Source: an uncultured Bacteroidia bacterium
GTDB taxonomy: Bacteria > Bacteroidota > Bacteroidia > Bacteroidales > Prolixibacteraceae
Direction: 5' to 3'
NCBI GenBank assembly: GCA_903905505.1
Contig: CAIVGL010000092.1
Location: forward strand, 1-43,695
Length of the DNA stretch: 43,695 nt
This document shows positions 17,495-25,081 of the stretch, one piece after another. The notes under the pieces were generated by a model that worked only from the letters and a program-made list of their open reading frames with translations, did no database searches and was not told where the DNA came from. Position 1 is the stretch's first letter; each line of letters opens with the position of its first letter. The position numbers and the translations under genes are program-made.

Positions 17495-17527
17495 CCTTTG
17501 CAGCAAAAAATAGATGTTGATTTACTC

Positions 17528-17564
17528 AACTAAAAAAGAGACCTAATGGGTCTCTTTTTTAGTT
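17528..17564. terminator. Bidirectional terminator between the DAHP synthase gene and rnpA
   Basis: Arms at 17528-17543 and 17549-17564 form a 16-base-pair stem with a GAGACC/GGTCTC core and flanking runs of six A and six T. It serves both convergent transcripts. The rnpA stop codon (17559-17561) lies inside the right arm. Confidence 0.9.
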
Positions 17565-17951
17565 TGTTAGCGTTTCATTCTTCTTAAACCGCTCGATAAC
17601 TTTTACCATGGCTTCATCGATCTGAGCAAAGGTTAATTCTTCTTTAGCGATATAGACAATCATAACAGCAACCTGCAATTGATTCTCAATCAACAACGCA
17701 TGAAGCTCATGTTTGTGAAAACGATAGGCTTCACGCAGTCGTCGTTTCAAAAGATTTCGATCGTGAGCTCTTTTGAAAAGTCGTTTAGGAACACTAAAAA
17801 CCACCTGAAGAGGAATGGGTAAAGGCAAAGTTTCTGACCTCCAAACCACTTTTAGGGGATAACATAAGAAGGAAGAACCTTTAAGAAAAAGGTCGCCAAT
17901 AATTTTTTGGCTACACAGCTTCTCATCTTTCTTAAAGGTAAATGTTGTCAT
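17559..17951 (-). CDS. rnpA: Ribonuclease P protein component
   Basis: RnpA is the protein subunit of RNase P, which trims the 5' end of tRNA precursors. With the start at 17951 the product has 130 residues and begins MTTFTFKKDEKLCS, the usual family opening. The RNA-binding signature is present as FSVPKRLFKRAHDRNLLKRRLREAYR. An ATG at 17981 would add ten residues, but those codons fall in the terminator that follows hemD, so the inner start is preferred. The gene is last on the minus strand after hemD, and its own stop codon lies in the shared terminator stem. rpmH is not adjacent. Confidence 0.93.
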   Translation of the reverse strand: MTTFTFKKDEKLCSQKIIGDLFLKGSSFLCYPLKVVWRSETLPLPIPLQVVFSVPKRLFKRAHDRNLLKRRLREAYRFHKHELHALLIENQLQVAVMIVYIAKEELTFAQIDEAMVKVIERFKKNETLTN

Positions 17952-17963
17952 AGGTGAAGAAAC

Positions 17964-17990
17964 AAAAAAGGGGAAAATCACTTTCCCCCT
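17964..17990 (-). terminator. Terminator between hemD and rnpA
   Basis: On the minus strand GGGGAAA and TTTCCCC pair around a five-base loop (arms at 17982-17988 and 17970-17976), followed by six T. It lies between the hemD stop and the preferred rnpA start. rnpA may therefore need read-through or its own promoter. Confidence 0.75.
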
Positions 17991-18011
17991 TCAGATATAT
18001 TGAATAAAAAT

Positions 18012-18764
18012 CTATTTATTATTTTTATTGAACTCGGAAATAAATCGTTCTAAGGCAGCTGGCATCGATGGAGCCTCTGGAATTGGGGCCTCAACATCTA
18101 AGCGAAGACCAGCGTCACGAACAGCCTTAGCTGTCACTGGTCCAAACGTAGCAATCTTAGTATCTTTCTGCTCAAAGTCAGGAAAGTTAACAAATAAGGA
18201 TTTAATCCCACTTGGACTGAAAAATACGAGCATGTCATAATTGACATCCTTAAGATCTGAAAGATTACTGCTGACCGTACGATACATGATGGCTTCAGTA
18301 ACATTTAATTTCGCTTTTTCCATAAGCACTGGAATCTCTTCCTTGTGCATGTCGGATAGTGGAATAAGAAACTTATCATCCTTATGCTTCGCCAAAACAT
18401 CGACAAGATCGGGGAATTTTCCGTTAGCATAGAAGATTTTCCGCTTGCGGTAAACAATATATTTCTGAAGATAAAAAGCCGTAGCTTCTGAAATACAGAA
18501 GTATTTCATGGTATCAGGAATCGTCAAACGCAATTCTCCAGCTATTCTAAAGAAGTGATCAATAGCCGTTCTGCTGGTAAAGATGACCGCAGTATGGTCT
18601 AAGATCTGAATCCGATCTTTACGAAAATCTTTCGACGGAACGCCCTCAACCTGAATGAATTGACGGAAATCAATCTTCAAATTATGCTTCGTAGCCAAGT
18701 CGTGGTAAGGTGAGTTACCTGGAGTTGGCTCTGGTTGCGATACTAATATTTTTTTAATTCTCAA
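18012..18764 (-). CDS. hemD: Uroporphyrinogen-III synthase
   Basis: HemD closes and inverts ring D of hydroxymethylbilane to make uroporphyrinogen III for heme and related tetrapyrroles. The 250-residue length and two-lobed pattern fit the family, which is poorly conserved in sequence. Recognisable elements are VIFTSRTAIDHFF near residues 60-72, the hinge strands and FFSPSGIKSLF around 184-194, plus the late ATFGPVTAKAVRDAG segment. The DUF4271 gene lies 39 bases upstream on the same strand, a linkage I recall from Bacteroidota. The heme link is of interest because the region upstream encodes many c-type cytochrome domains. Confidence 0.88.
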   Translation of the reverse strand: MRIKKILVSQPEPTPGNSPYHDLATKHNLKIDFRQFIQVEGVPSKDFRKDRIQILDHTAVIFTSRTAIDHFFRIAGELRLTIPDTMKYFCISEATAFYLQKYIVYRKRKIFYANGKFPDLVDVLAKHKDDKFLIPLSDMHKEEIPVLMEKAKLNVTEAIMYRTVSSNLSDLKDVNYDMLVFFSPSGIKSLFVNFPDFEQKDTKIATFGPVTAKAVRDAGLRLDVEAPIPEAPSMPAALERFISEFNKNNK

Positions 18765-18803
18765 CTTCTATACTTTTAAAAATTGGTACTCTTCAAATCT
18801 TAT

Positions 18804-20075
18804 CTATTGATTCATGATAAGCTTGAAAATCAAAAGCAATGGTAGAATTTCTAGGATACAAAGGTATAAAATCAAATAGAAAATTGAAATCTCTTTTTGA
18901 TAGGCTAAATAAATAGTTCGAATTACGGCGGCAATATGAAGAATTACCAGTAAGACCGCCATAATCCAGATGGTAATAAAATTAGTTATGGGCAATACGG
19001 CATGAATGGTAACTAAAGGGAGTAAAACAAACCCTAAGGCTTTATAATGGAGACTGATATTGAATAAAGACTCCTTGGCTTGCTCCTTTACCATGGTGAT
19101 CGATCCTACCAATTTATTGAGCAATATTTTCAGAAATAGGTAGGCATTAATAACTGCGGCCATTCCAATAAAAAGGACGATACTTGGATAGCCCCCAATG
19201 CTCACATTAAAGAATTGGGCGATCTGAAAGACCGAAAGCGGCAACACTAAATGAAAGATTAGGTCTAGTCGGACGGCTCCGAACATCATCTTATAGCCTC
19301 GCTGACGAAATAGCCTAGTGGCCTCCTTGAAATTAACCAGACTTAAGAATATCTGATCTAAATATTTTGGAAAGTTGGCAGATACCGAGGCAAAAAGAAT
19401 CCAGAGCATTAAAATAAGTCCTAAAACCCAATCTTGACTTGGCACCATTCGCTCCTTGCCCACCTTGCCATAAGGCTTTGTTGAAACTGGAACGATGGTC
19501 CGTTGAGCTTGAATAAAAGCGGAATCCGATAAGGTAGGGACATTGCCAAAATAGGCCGTATCACCCAGTGTGGCATAGTAGCCCGGGTTGCCAGTGTAAA
19601 TATTTAAACGAGAATCTCGAACAACACTCTCCTCGCTATAGTTAACTTGTTGGTTGACTTCTTTTTTCGGATGTTTTTTTGTGGCTATAGCTTTTACAAC
19701 TATCGCCTTTTTTGCTTCAGGCTTGACTATACTATTCTTGGCCAGAACAACTTTTTGAACAACCTCCTGTTTAACAGGAATAGTCTTTTTTGCAACCGTA
19801 TTATTTTGTAGAACCGCTTTCTTAGTCGTCTCTTTCTTAACTGGAAGAGCCTTTTTAGTCGATTCCTTCTTAGTCGATTTTTTTGTTGCTGTAGTGGCTT
19901 TGGAAACCACTTTTTTAACTACTGCTCCCTTTTTAACCACCTTTGCTGGCTTAGAAACAGAAGTTTTTGCTTTAGCTGTTGTAGTGCTTTTTTTAACTAC
20001 TTGAACCTTCTGGGGCGGCAGTTCAGCAGCAAAACTATTTGATATTTCATTTACAACCAAGAGAGCAACAGACAT
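18804..20075 (-). CDS. DUF4271 membrane protein with Lys/Ala/Val-rich N-terminal region
   Basis: The 423-residue product has two parts. Residues 1-18 are weakly signal-like, and 22-140 are a low-complexity stretch dominated by Lys, Ala, Val and Thr (KKSTTT, VVKKVV, KKETTKKA), similar in composition to histone H1-like tails. Residues 215-420 hold about six membrane helices (near 215-235, 269-289, 295-319, 343-363, 366-389 and 396-419), which fit DUF4271, a Bacteroidota family of unknown function. If residues 1-18 are cleaved, the basic tail would be periplasmic. The gene starts the hemD transcript, with a TATCTTTG box just upstream. Confidence 0.78.
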   Translation of the reverse strand: MSVALLVVNEISNSFAAELPPQKVQVVKKSTTTAKAKTSVSKPAKVVKKGAVVKKVVSKATTATKKSTKKESTKKALPVKKETTKKAVLQNNTVAKKTIPVKQEVVQKVVLAKNSIVKPEAKKAIVVKAIATKKHPKKEVNQQVNYSEESVVRDSRLNIYTGNPGYYATLGDTAYFGNVPTLSDSAFIQAQRTIVPVSTKPYGKVGKERMVPSQDWVLGLILMLWILFASVSANFPKYLDQIFLSLVNFKEATRLFRQRGYKMMFGAVRLDLIFHLVLPLSVFQIAQFFNVSIGGYPSIVLFIGMAAVINAYLFLKILLNKLVGSITMVKEQAKESLFNISLHYKALGFVLLPLVTIHAVLPITNFITIWIMAVLLVILHIAAVIRTIYLAYQKEISIFYLILYLCILEILPLLLIFKLIMNQ

Positions 20076-20097
20076 AAATCATTCATTAGGAGCCTTG

Positions 20098-20105
20098 CAA
20101 AGATA
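20098..20105 (-). promoter_or_regulatory. Promoter -7 box for the DUF4271-hemD transcript
   Basis: The minus strand reads TATCTTTG, an exact TAnnTTTG match, 23 bases before the start codon at 20075. No TTG was found at the -33 position. Confidence 0.4.
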
Positions 20106-20203
20106 AAAAATAAAGGAATGATCCTTATCATGTTTCATGTTTCGTTTGAAAAGGTCAGCTTGACTCCATATTAGATCCGTTTCCAGTTGAAATAAATAAG
20201 CAT

Positions 20204-21379
20204 CTAATGAATATTGCCACCTACGATCAAATGACTTGGAACTCTTGCAGGAATCGATTTATCTACTGGCTCATCATTTAAAGCTCCGAGAAACTCAACA
20301 ATAAAAGCAATATCTTTAAAGTCAACATTGAGATTGGCAACCAAAGGATCAATCTGACTGAACTGGAGTCTTGAGTTTGCCTGTTTGCCCCCTGAAAGAT
20401 CTTCATAAAACTCCAAAACATTTTCAAGACTTTTAAGCTTCCCATTGTGCATGTATGGATAGGTATGCGATAGATTCCGAAGCGAAGGAGTTCTAAACGC
20501 ATAGCTCTTCGCATAACCCGAATCTGAATATTTCAATTTATCTTGTTCAGGAACTCCCATAATATGGGTTTTGTAGTCTGAAAACATAGGACCATTATGA
20601 CATTTAGTGCAACCATCTTTTAGGAAAAGCCTCAACCCTTCGAGTTCATTTCGGGTAAGTGCCCCAGTGTTTCCTCTCATAAATTGATCGAACCGGGAAT
20701 TGTTCCCAACAAGTGTCCGCTCATACGCAGCAATCGCCTTTCCCAGATTATCCTTTGTAACCGCGTCTTGAACTCCAAACGCCTTCTTAAATAATTGTCG
20801 ATACTCTTTAATTTCCTTTAATCTGGAGATGACTTTTGCCAATGCGTCATTTTCCACAAAAGCATGTCCTCGCATCTCCTCAAAAGCCTTTATGGGTTCT
20901 AGCGCCTGGCTTTCTAAACTTTTTACTCGCAGATCCCAAAACATAGGGGACTGTAAAGGATCAATCATCCCACTGTTGGTGATACCGTTAAACGCCGTAT
21001 TAATGATAGACTGGGAATTACGCTTCACAAAAGGGATATCATTCGGTTGTTTGAAATTACGGTCGCCGCCCAGCCCTGTCCCATTAACGCCAATGGATAG
21101 GTCTAAACTCTCTGCAAACCCATAATCAGGATGATGACAGGTGGCACAGGCCACGTCTTTACTCCCGGATAGGATAGGGTCAAAAAACAAAAGCCTCCCA
21201 AGCTCAATTTTATCTGGAGTACTGGGGTTATTTATCGGGGCCGAAACCGTTAAGGGAAGAGCCCCTAATACTGAAATGTCATCCGGTACCGGCCGAACAA
21301 TTTTTTTCGAATCTCCACTTGTATGACAAGCGACAAAAAAAAGAATACCAAACACGAAAACAACCAGATTCTTACCCAT
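20204..21379 (-). CDS. Diheme cytochrome c peroxidase (MauG/CcpA family) lipoprotein
   Basis: From the preferred start at 21379 the product has 391 residues and a lipoprotein signal peptide ending at Cys18 (ILFFVAC). Two heme-binding motifs are present: CATCH with Cys78, Cys81 and His82, and CTKCH with Cys257, Cys260 and His261. Between them lies the family segment AYERTLVGNNSRFDQF. CcpA members reduce hydrogen peroxide with electrons from small cytochromes; MauG members oxidise protein side chains. An ATG at 21433 would put 18 polar residues before the signal peptide and is not favoured. It is the last gene of the PSD1/DUF1501 run, 111 bases after the LRR gene, so its membership is likely but less certain. 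Confidence 0.9.
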   Translation of the reverse strand: MGKNLVVFVFGILFFVACHTSGDSKKIVRPVPDDISVLGALPLTVSAPINNPSTPDKIELGRLLFFDPILSGSKDVACATCHHPDYGFAESLDLSIGVNGTGLGGDRNFKQPNDIPFVKRNSQSIINTAFNGITNSGMIDPLQSPMFWDLRVKSLESQALEPIKAFEEMRGHAFVENDALAKVISRLKEIKEYRQLFKKAFGVQDAVTKDNLGKAIAAYERTLVGNNSRFDQFMRGNTGALTRNELEGLRLFLKDGCTKCHNGPMFSDYKTHIMGVPEQDKLKYSDSGYAKSYAFRTPSLRNLSHTYPYMHNGKLKSLENVLEFYEDLSGGKQANSRLQFSQIDPLVANLNVDFKDIAFIVEFLGALNDEPVDKSIPARVPSHLIVGGNIH

Positions 21380-21490
21380 TTTAAAAGCTTTTAATGCAGT
21401 TGAAAATTGCGTAAAGGGTTTCCGAAAATACAAAGAGCTCCCAATTCTCTTTTGATTAAAACGCGCACATAATATGGTGCAAAAAACAAC

Positions 21491-22420
21491 CTATTTTTCC
21501 ACCGTATGCCAGCTATAAACTCGTTTAAGGTTCGGCATTTGCTTTAATTGATCCAAGCAGACTGTCGTTATTTTGGTGTCGTTTAAATTGACGGCTTGCA
21601 GTTTCTCCAACCCTTTTAATTGACCAACAATATGATCTGTGATCGGATTCTTTTCAAGTCGTAATTTCTCCAGATTCGTCATCAAAGGTAAAAATTCTAC
21701 ATCCTGATCTGTTAATCCATTGCCAGAAAGATTCAACCAAATCACAACTTTCGCGATGCTCCGCAATTGGCCCTCTATCTGGCTGATCTTTATGCCACTT
21801 CCTGAAGGCATGGTAACATCCAACTGCAAAGGCGCATGCAACATAATTCGGACAACAACACCCTTTGCCCTAAGACTATCTAAAGCCTTAAGGTCAATTG
21901 GCAAAGACAGATCTGCATTAGCCTGAACCTTCCTTAAAACATTTTCAACTCCTTCAATCTTACCGGACGTGCTATTGCCAAAAATATCAAACGAAATATA
22001 ATCCTTCCCATGTGTTAAGGAGCCTCCAAGATGACCCGTATAACAAACTATAAAAAACATGATAAGCATTAGAACCGAAAATGTCCTCCGTTTTAATCCC
22101 AAAGCAAGTGCAATAGATGAGAAAGTAAAAAGGTACAAGATGCCTGAGACGACAGCAAGTAAGATGCCATATAACTGATGATCTGAAAGAATCTCTAAAT
22201 CATAGCCACTTCCTTGAGCTAACAAATAGCCAAAAAGAGCTGCAAAAGTTGCCGAGATAAAGCCTAAAAGTAAAACAAATGGAACCGCACGTTTTAACGC
22301 TTCATACCGTTTTAGAAACGACAAAAATTCAAAAGCTACCGCGAGGATTAAAAACCCAATCGGAAGATGAACAATTAACGGATGAAGATGCCCTAAAAAT
22401 GCAGATAGGTCCATTGTCAT
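21491..22420 (-). CDS. DUF2231 membrane protein with leucine-rich repeats, cytochrome domain absent
   Basis: The 309-residue product is a shortened paralogue of the protein at 28325-29737. Residues 10-135 hold four to five membrane helices of the DUF2231 type, with the histidine-bearing motifs HPLIVHLPIG (13-22) and GHLGGSLTHGKDY (129-141). Residues 210-305 are leucine-rich repeats (VIWLNLSGNGLTDQDVEFL, LEKLRLEKNPITD, LQAVNLNDTKIT). The CxxCH domain found between these parts in the paralogue is missing. A role in membrane electron transfer or sensing is inferred from family and neighbours only. It follows the propeller gene with a 3-base gap. Confidence 0.8.
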   Translation of the reverse strand: MTMDLSAFLGHLHPLIVHLPIGFLILAVAFEFLSFLKRYEALKRAVPFVLLLGFISATFAALFGYLLAQGSGYDLEILSDHQLYGILLAVVSGILYLFTFSSIALALGLKRRTFSVLMLIMFFIVCYTGHLGGSLTHGKDYISFDIFGNSTSGKIEGVENVLRKVQANADLSLPIDLKALDSLRAKGVVVRIMLHAPLQLDVTMPSGSGIKISQIEGQLRSIAKVVIWLNLSGNGLTDQDVEFLPLMTNLEKLRLEKNPITDHIVGQLKGLEKLQAVNLNDTKITTVCLDQLKQMPNLKRVYSWHTVEK

Positions 22421-22423
22421 AAT

Positions 22424-23533
22424 TTATACGCGAGTTAATTTGACTGGTGGGGTTTGATTTGCATTCCATTGGCAGATGTAAAGATTCAAGTCATCATCCA
22501 CACAAACATCATGACAATGCTGAAAAATATGATTGATATCTTGCATCGTTGGCTGCAAAATTCCACTCTTATACACAGGAGCATTTCCACCTGGATTCGA
22601 CAGCACCTTATTATTTTGATCTAAAATGGTGACGAAGCCACTATTGCCACCGATCATCTTTCCAGCCTCATCCTTTGACCAACAAACGCCAGCATATAGA
22701 TTTTCACCCTTTAAAACAGGGCGGCAGACGTACATGCCTGGCAAATCAATACGGTATAGAAATTTCCCCTCTAGCGTAAATACCTTGAAACAATTCTCCT
22801 CACGGGAAGTACAGATAAGCTTATGATTATTTTTATCTCGAGTATCAATAGTTACGCCATGTGCACAATGGAGATTATGATCTGGATTGGAATTATTACG
22901 ACCCCCAAAATGCCGAATATATTCCCCTTTACTGGTGTACTGAATGATGTAGTCAGAACCATAACCATCGGCTAAATAGATATCTCCATTGGGTGCTACG
23001 GCTGTCTCGGTAGGCATAAAAGACTCCGTGTCTTTGTAAATACCAATCGTACGTGGATGTCCCAACGTAAATAATACCCGTCCAGTTAAGTCTGTTTTTA
23101 CAACCTGTCCGGCCTGCTTGGTCCATTTGCCAGTCTTATCCTGAAACCAGCCACAGTCAACAATAAGCAAAAAATCTTCTCCTCCCTCCTTCGAAAGGGT
23201 TAAGCCATGACCTCCTGGCCAAGAATTTCCCCAGCTGTCAAGCAGTTTTCCCGATTTATCAAAGATCAAGATATTGTTATGAATATTATCTCCTAACATG
23301 ATTAAGCGACCTTGACTATCCTGAACCATTTCATGACAATTGAAAAGCGGATTATTATTGACGCTAATCTTAGCCCAGTTTTTATCAACCTTATATTTAA
23401 AATCCCCCTGTCCAATGTAAGGATCATTTAATTGTTGAGTCCCAGGTAATATAGAAAATCCTGCGCTCGGCAATACTGTAGCAGCTGTGGTCATAAGGGT
23501 TGAATTTTTTAAGAATGTTCGTCTAGAGGTCAT
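22424..23533 (-). CDS. Tat-exported NHL/six-bladed beta-propeller protein
   Basis: The 369-residue product begins with a twin-arginine signal: SRRTFLK at residues 3-9, then a hydrophobic stretch to about residue 27. The body consists of repeated NHL-like blades, seen as DSQGRLIMLGD, PNGDIYLADGYGSDYI, KGEYIRHFGG and DDDLNLYICQWN. Such propellers bind ligands or act as lyases or peptidylglycine-type enzymes. His and Cys residues are frequent, but no catalytic set was recognised. It lies between the second DUF1501 gene (27 bases) and the second DUF2231/LRR gene (3 bases), and the first copy of the module has no counterpart. Its substrate is unknown. Confidence 0.82.
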   Translation of the reverse strand: MTSRRTFLKNSTLMTTAATVLPSAGFSILPGTQQLNDPYIGQGDFKYKVDKNWAKISVNNNPLFNCHEMVQDSQGRLIMLGDNIHNNILIFDKSGKLLDSWGNSWPGGHGLTLSKEGGEDFLLIVDCGWFQDKTGKWTKQAGQVVKTDLTGRVLFTLGHPRTIGIYKDTESFMPTETAVAPNGDIYLADGYGSDYIIQYTSKGEYIRHFGGRNNSNPDHNLHCAHGVTIDTRDKNNHKLICTSREENCFKVFTLEGKFLYRIDLPGMYVCRPVLKGENLYAGVCWSKDEAGKMIGGNSGFVTILDQNNKVLSNPGGNAPVYKSGILQPTMQDINHIFQHCHDVCVDDDLNLYICQWNANQTPPVKLTRV

Positions 23534-23560
23534 ACATATCTATTGTTAGTCATTATAAAT

Positions 23561-25078
23561 TTAAGTTAGAATATCTTTTACAACGTTACCCTCAACATCG
23601 GTCAACCGAAAGCGTCTACCCTGAAATTTAAAGGTAAGTCTTTCGTGATCGACGCCCATTAGATTTAATAATGTGGCTTGAAAATCGTGCACATGGACAG
23701 GGTTTTTAACAACATTGTAACTAAAGTCGTCTGTCTCACCATAACTTATTCCAGGTTTAACTCCGGCACCAGCCATCCACATCGTAAAACACCGTGGATG
23801 GTGATCACGACCATAATCATTCGCTTGAAGCTTTCCTTGGGAATAAACAGTACGTCCAAATTCACCTCCCCAGATCACTAAAGTATCTTCAAGAAGTCCT
23901 CTTCTTTTCAAATCTTTCAGCAGGGCAGCCGTTGGCTGATCGGTATCTTTACATTGCTTTGCCATTCCAGCAGGCAGACCACCATGATGATCCCACCCTT
24001 GATGGTAAAGCTGAATAAACTTCACATCTTTCTCCAACAGTTTGCGCGCCAAAAGGCAATTGGCAGCGTAACTGCCTGAATCACGACTGTCGGGGCCATA
24101 GAGATTAAAAACTTCATCCGGCTCATCAGAAGTGTCCATCACCTCAGGGACCGAAGTTTGCATCCGGTAGGCCATCTCATACTGTGCGATGCGAGCTTGC
24201 ACCTCAGGATCGCCATAAGGCTCATTTTGAAGTGTATTTAATTTGGATAGATATTCGAGCATCTGTTTCCGATCGGCTCCATCATACCCTTCCGGATTGT
24301 CTAAGTATAGGACCGGATTCTTCCCAGCTCGAAACTGAACACCCTGATGTTCGGAGGGGAGAAAGCCATTGCCCCAAAGCCGGGCATAAAGTGGTTGATC
24401 TTTAACGGCATTTTTTGAAACTAAGACAATAAAGGAAGGGAGATTTTTATTGTCAGAGCCTAATCCATAGCTCACCCACGATCCGATAGAAGGTCGACCT
24501 GGCAATTGATTTCCGGTTTGAAAAAAGGTTATGGCAGGATCGTGGTTAATCGCTTCTGAATGGATTGATTTGATGATGCATAAATCATCAACAACAGCCG
24601 AAGTAAAAGGAAGAAGTTCGCTTAACCAGGTTTGGGACTCTCCATATTGACGAAACTTAAACACCGAAGGGACGATCGGAAGAGTACTTTGATTGGCACT
24701 CATACTGGTTAATCGCTGTCCTTGCCGAACAGAGTCAGGCAGCCCTTTACCATACATCTCAACTAACTTAGGCTTATAATCAAAAGTCTCAAACTGAGAA
24801 GGGCCACCACTCATAAAAAGATAAACCACACGCTTAGCTCGTGGCGCGATATGCGGAATGGCACGCAAAATTTCCTCCTCAAGCGTTGATGCAGGGATTT
24901 CGCCCCCTTTGGATCCAACACCTTTGCCAAGCAAATCATTCCCCAATAAAGAACCAAGGGCGAGTGCCCCGATTCCTAAGGAGGTTTTGGTTAAGAAATT
25001 GCGACGATCTAATCGATTATTTAGTTGATTAAATTCTGGCGTATGCAATTTAAAAATATCGTGATGATGATCGCTCAT
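23561..25078 (-). CDS. DUF1501 protein, Tat-exported, second copy
   Basis: A 505-residue member of DUF1501, a family of alkaline-phosphatase/sulfatase-like fold first seen in planctomycetes. The N-terminus has a twin-arginine signal (RRNFLTK at 25-31, hydrophobic to about 46). Conserved family segments are LFMSGGPSQFETFDYKP at 87-103, GWDHHGG, WGGEFGRTVYSQG and GRDHHPRCF; their His and Asp residues could bind metal. The family function is unproven. The gene starts 3 bases after the PSD1 gene at 25082, the usual pairing. It is paralogous to the protein at 29783-31282 and shares its C-terminal LTDVEGNVVKDILT-like ending. Confidence 0.9.
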   Translation of the reverse strand: MSDHHHDIFKLHTPEFNQLNNRLDRRNFLTKTSLGIGALALGSLLGNDLLGKGVGSKGGEIPASTLEEEILRAIPHIAPRAKRVVYLFMSGGPSQFETFDYKPKLVEMYGKGLPDSVRQGQRLTSMSANQSTLPIVPSVFKFRQYGESQTWLSELLPFTSAVVDDLCIIKSIHSEAINHDPAITFFQTGNQLPGRPSIGSWVSYGLGSDNKNLPSFIVLVSKNAVKDQPLYARLWGNGFLPSEHQGVQFRAGKNPVLYLDNPEGYDGADRKQMLEYLSKLNTLQNEPYGDPEVQARIAQYEMAYRMQTSVPEVMDTSDEPDEVFNLYGPDSRDSGSYAANCLLARKLLEKDVKFIQLYHQGWDHHGGLPAGMAKQCKDTDQPTAALLKDLKRRGLLEDTLVIWGGEFGRTVYSQGKLQANDYGRDHHPRCFTMWMAGAGVKPGISYGETDDFSYNVVKNPVHVHDFQATLLNLMGVDHERLTFKFQGRRFRLTDVEGNVVKDILT

Positions 25079-25081
25079 AGC

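Noticed and set aside
19650-20020. Lysine/alanine-rich stretch as a separate histone-like gene
   Set aside because: It is in the same uninterrupted frame as the DUF4271 membrane domain, with no internal stop, so it is a region of that protein.
21380-21433. Extra 18 residues at the start of the diheme peroxidase
   Set aside because: They would bury the lipoprotein signal peptide, which begins properly at the ATG at 21379.
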